Below, in pieces: positions 61,794 through 64,000 of a DNA stretch of 64,000 nucleotides. Source of the DNA: Chitinophaga sancti (GTDB lineage: Bacteria > Bacteroidota > Bacteroidia > Chitinophagales > Chitinophagaceae); assembly GCF_034424315.1 (NCBI RefSeq), contig NZ_CP139972.1, positions 6,076,001 to 6,140,000 on the forward strand. Direction: 5' to 3'. Positions within the stretch are counted from its first letter, which is position 1, and every line of letters starts with the position of its first letter. Below the pieces are notes generated by a model. It made no database searches. It saw nothing but the letters and a program-made list of their open reading frames with translations, and was not told the DNA's origin. The position numbers were made by a program, and so were the translations under genes.

Positions 61794-63419
61794 ATGACCT
61801 TTGAAGAACACTTACATCAAATGTTCCCGACAGCAGATGCCATCCCGGCAAACTTCCTGCTACCGGAAGAGATTCACCAGCGTGAATACCTCTCCGGCGG
61901 TGAAATGAGACCCTGGAACGGCGATGTCCACACCGTTCTTTCCCCGGTTGCTGTCCAGACTCCAGAAGGCCTCAAAAGAAAAGTAATCGGCTCCTATCCG
62001 CTCTGCGGACAAGCTGAAGCCCTCGCTGCGCTTGATGCAGCCGTACTTGCGTACAACGATGGCCGTGGAGAATGGCCTACCATGCCTGTCTCCGAAAGAA
62101 TTGCCTGCATGGATAAGTTCACAGGCAAAATGATAGCTAAGAAAGACGAGATTGTAAAACTGATCATGTGGGAAATCGGGAAATCCTATACAGATTCTGT
62201 AAAGGAATTTGACCGTACCATCGAGTACATCAATGCCACTATCGATGCATTGAAAGACCTTGACCGCAATTCCAGCCGTTTTGAAATCGAACAGGGCATT
62301 ATCGGGCAGATCCGCCGCTCACCATTAGGTGTTGTATTGTGTATGGGGCCATTCAACTACCCGCTGAATGAAACCTTTACTACCCTGATCCCCGCGCTCA
62401 TTATGGGTAATACCATGCTGTTCAAACCACCAAAGCATGGTACCTTATTGCACTATCCGCTGCTGGAAGCTTTTGCAAGCTGTTTCCCCAAAGGCGTAGT
62501 TAACACGATTTATGGCCGTGGAAACGTGATCATTGCCCCACTCATGGAATCCGGCAAGATCAACGTACTCACCCTGATCGGTAGCAGCAAGGTAGCGAAT
62601 CAGCTGAAAAAGATGCACCCCAAGGTAAACCGCCTGCGTGCTATTCTTGGACTGGATGCAAAGAATGCGGCTATTATCACAGAAAAGGCCGATTTAGACC
62701 TCGCTGTAAAAGAATGTGTATTGGGCTCACTGTCCTTCAATGGGCAGCGCTGTACGGCTATAAAGATCATTTATGTGCATAAAAAGGTAGCCGATGCGTT
62801 CATTGAAAAATTCAGCGCTGCAGTTGGCAAACTTAAAATCGGTATGCCATGGGAGAAGGATGTTTTCCTCACACCACTGCCAGAGCCACAAAAGCCGGCT
62901 TACCTGCAGGAATGTATAGCTGATGCACTTGCAAATGGTGCAAAGGTGATGAATGAAAACGGAGGTACTGCATTCGAATCTTTTGTATATCCGGCAGTGT
63001 TATACCCGGTGAATGATAAAATGAAACTGTACAGGGAGGAACAATTCGGACCTGTCATCCCGGTCCTTCCATTTGACGATATCGAAACACCGATCGATTA
63101 CCTGATCCAGTCAGATCACGGGCAGCAGGTAAGTCTGTTCAGCAATGATCCGAACGAACTGGCTTCGCTGATAGATCCGCTGGTCAACCAGGTAAGCAGG
63201 GTAAATCTGAACTGCCAGTGTCAGCGTGGCCCTGATATTTTCCCATTCACAGGTAGAAAGGATTCTGCAGAGGGTACGTTAAGTGTTCCTGATGCTTTGC
63301 GTGCATTCTCTATTCGTACAATGGTGGCTACAAAACAGACGGAAGAGAACAAAAATCTCCTGAATGAGATCGTAAGTGAGCAGAGTTCAAACTTTTTGTC
63401 AACAAAATATATCTTTTAA
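61794..63419 (+). CDS. Aldehyde dehydrogenase family protein, GapN-like
   Basis: 541 aa; resembles NADP-dependent non-phosphorylating glyceraldehyde-3-phosphate dehydrogenase, which makes 3-phosphoglycerate and NADPH. The catalytic Cys is present (Cys320 in NGQRCTAIK), as are [11 protein letters not shown] and [10 protein letters not shown]. The usual ALDH Glu motif (LELGGKN) reads LGLDAKN here: Gly286 stands where the general base Glu normally is. ATG 61794 follows a terminator; a longer frame from 61704 would run through it. Activity and substrate therefore need care. Confidence 0.85.
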   Translation: MTFEEHLHQMFPTADAIPANFLLPEEIHQREYLSGGEMRPWNGDVHTVLSPVAVQTPEGLKRKVIGSYPLCGQAEALAALDAAVLAYNDGRGEWPTMPVSERIACMDKFTGKMIAKKDEIVKLIMWEIGKSYTDSVKEFDRTIEYINATIDALKDLDRNSSRFEIEQGIIGQIRRSPLGVVLCMGPFNYPLNETFTTLIPALIMGNTMLFKPPKHGTLLHYPLLEAFASCFPKGVVNTIYGRGNVIIAPLMESGKINVLTLIGSSKVANQLKKMHPKVNRLRAILGLDAKNAAIITEKADLDLAVKECVLGSLSFNGQRCTAIKIIYVHKKVADAFIEKFSAAVGKLKIGMPWEKDVFLTPLPEPQKPAYLQECIADALANGAKVMNENGGTAFESFVYPAVLYPVNDKMKLYREEQFGPVIPVLPFDDIETPIDYLIQSDHGQQVSLFSNDPNELASLIDPLVNQVSRVNLNCQCQRGPDIFPFTGRKDSAEGTLSVPDALRAFSIRTMVATKQTEENKNLLNEIVSEQSSNFLSTKYIF

Positions 63420-63654
63420 ACAAGATGCTATCACTGCTTGTTTGTGAGTTAGATTCCTATTTGTAAGGTTATTAACTATATGATAAAAACTTAATGTATT
63501 GATGCTGTCTAAACTTTTTGATAAAAAAGTGAGTATAAACTAAATAGGGTCTGCTGATATAGTAATAAAACATTGTTAATCAATATGATGTGGCTTGTTT
63601 TTTGCTGTAGAAGTGTTTGTATATTGAAAGATTCATCTTCAAAATCATGCAGCA
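63420..63654. other. AT-rich gap with candidate left end of an IS element
   Basis: 235 bp without a gene. GGGTCTGCTG at 63547-63556 resembles the terminal inverted repeat start of IS5/IS1182-like elements, but the matching right end lies outside the window. Nothing else recognisable. Confidence 0.3.
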
Positions 63655-64000
63655 ATGATACGTTACACTCCTGCAAAACAGTTAACCTTAGAAGGATTTT
63701 CAACTCCTTTTTCGCAGCAATTATCCACTACAAACCGATGGGTTATACTAGCTGCAAAGATTCCGTGGGACAAACTGGCGGACGTGTATTATAAAAAAAT
63801 GCGGGCAGATTTCGGTGCTCCAACATTGAGTGCCCGGATGGTAATAGGTGCAGTGATCATCAAACATATACTTAACATAGATGATCGGGAGGTAGTAGAG
63901 CAGATCACGGAAAATATATATCTGCAATATTTTGTAGGCTTAAGCAGTTTTCAACAGGAGGCTCCCTTTGATGCATCATTGATGGTCAGTATTAGAAAAA
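63655..64000 (+). mobile_element. IS5-type transposase, N-terminal part (cut by window end)
   Basis: Open frame from ATG 63655 to the window edge, 115 codons. It carries the DUF772-type N-terminal domain of IS5/IS1182 transposases: IPWDKLADVYYKK, GAPTLSARMVIGAVIIKHIL, DDREVVEQITENIYLQYFVG and FDASLMVSIRK. The DDE catalytic domain would lie beyond the window. Whether the element is intact is unknown. It is the only mobile DNA recognised in the window. Confidence 0.82.

Overview
The window reads as chromosomal DNA of a Bacteroidota bacterium, most likely a Chitinophagaceae member close to Chitinophaga. Reasons: many start codons lie a short way behind a TAnnTTTG box (the Bacteroidota -7 promoter element) rather than a strong Shine-Dalgarno site; lpxC is fused to fabZ; the window holds PorX (regulator of the type IX secretion system), a TonB-dependent receptor with a carboxypeptidase-like N-terminal domain, a phosphate-selective-type porin, and DUF3098, DUF3108 and DUF3857 proteins; base composition looks moderate. 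The genus is inferred. No database search was possible. I saw no tRNA, rRNA or CRISPR array.

Layout. 1-3.3 kb: 3' part of a porin O/P gene, then a convergent PhoB/PhoR-type two-component pair. 3.5-12.3 kb: DUF1003 membrane protein, a secreted protein with a clan CD (caspase/gingipain-like) C-terminus, an ABC exporter, and a large TPR/DUF3857/transglutaminase protein. 12.4-16.9 kb: ATP synthase genes atpB-E-F-H-A, with structured gaps between cistrons and no gamma gene after alpha. 17-20 kb: TonB-dependent receptor plus a TPR-like secreted protein. 20-24 kb: pdxA, and divergently rsmA with a 2-hydroxyacid dehydrogenase, then greA and a HIT protein. 24-31.9 kb: signalling region with two orphan OmpR-family regulators and one regulator-kinase pair, followed by phased operator-like repeats, a UspA-like protein and a bestrophin; ruvC, a flippase-like membrane protein and a DUF3108 protein lie among them. 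32-41.7 kb: ruvB, M28 and M23 peptidases, leuS, ftsX, DUF3098, uppP and an outer-membrane-type protein. 41.7-51.4 kb: alanine dehydrogenase, tsaE, copper ATPase, recQ, an oxidoreductase, a GroES-like protein, a metallo-hydrolase and an MFS permease. 51.5-55.5 kb: lipid A genes lpxD-lpxC/fabZ-lpxA with an ABC ATPase. 55.6-63.4 kb: HD phosphohydrolase, porX with a small partner and a metallo-hydrolase, a HhH protein, acyl-CoA dehydrogenase and a GapN-like dehydrogenase. 63.5-64 kb: start of an IS5-type transposase cut by the window end.

Most of the window is core housekeeping DNA. The parts most worth a second look are (i) about four 11-bp-phased direct repeats between a response regulator/kinase pair and the UspA/bestrophin genes, which look like that regulator's operator; (ii) the secreted clan CD-like protein; (iii) competing hairpins in the gaps of the atp operon; (iv) a terminator-like structure in the greA leader, reminiscent of E. 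coli GraL; and (v) the ruvC/flippase divergent region, with mirrored promoter boxes and a membrane-protein reading frame that continues upstream of its first usual start codon.
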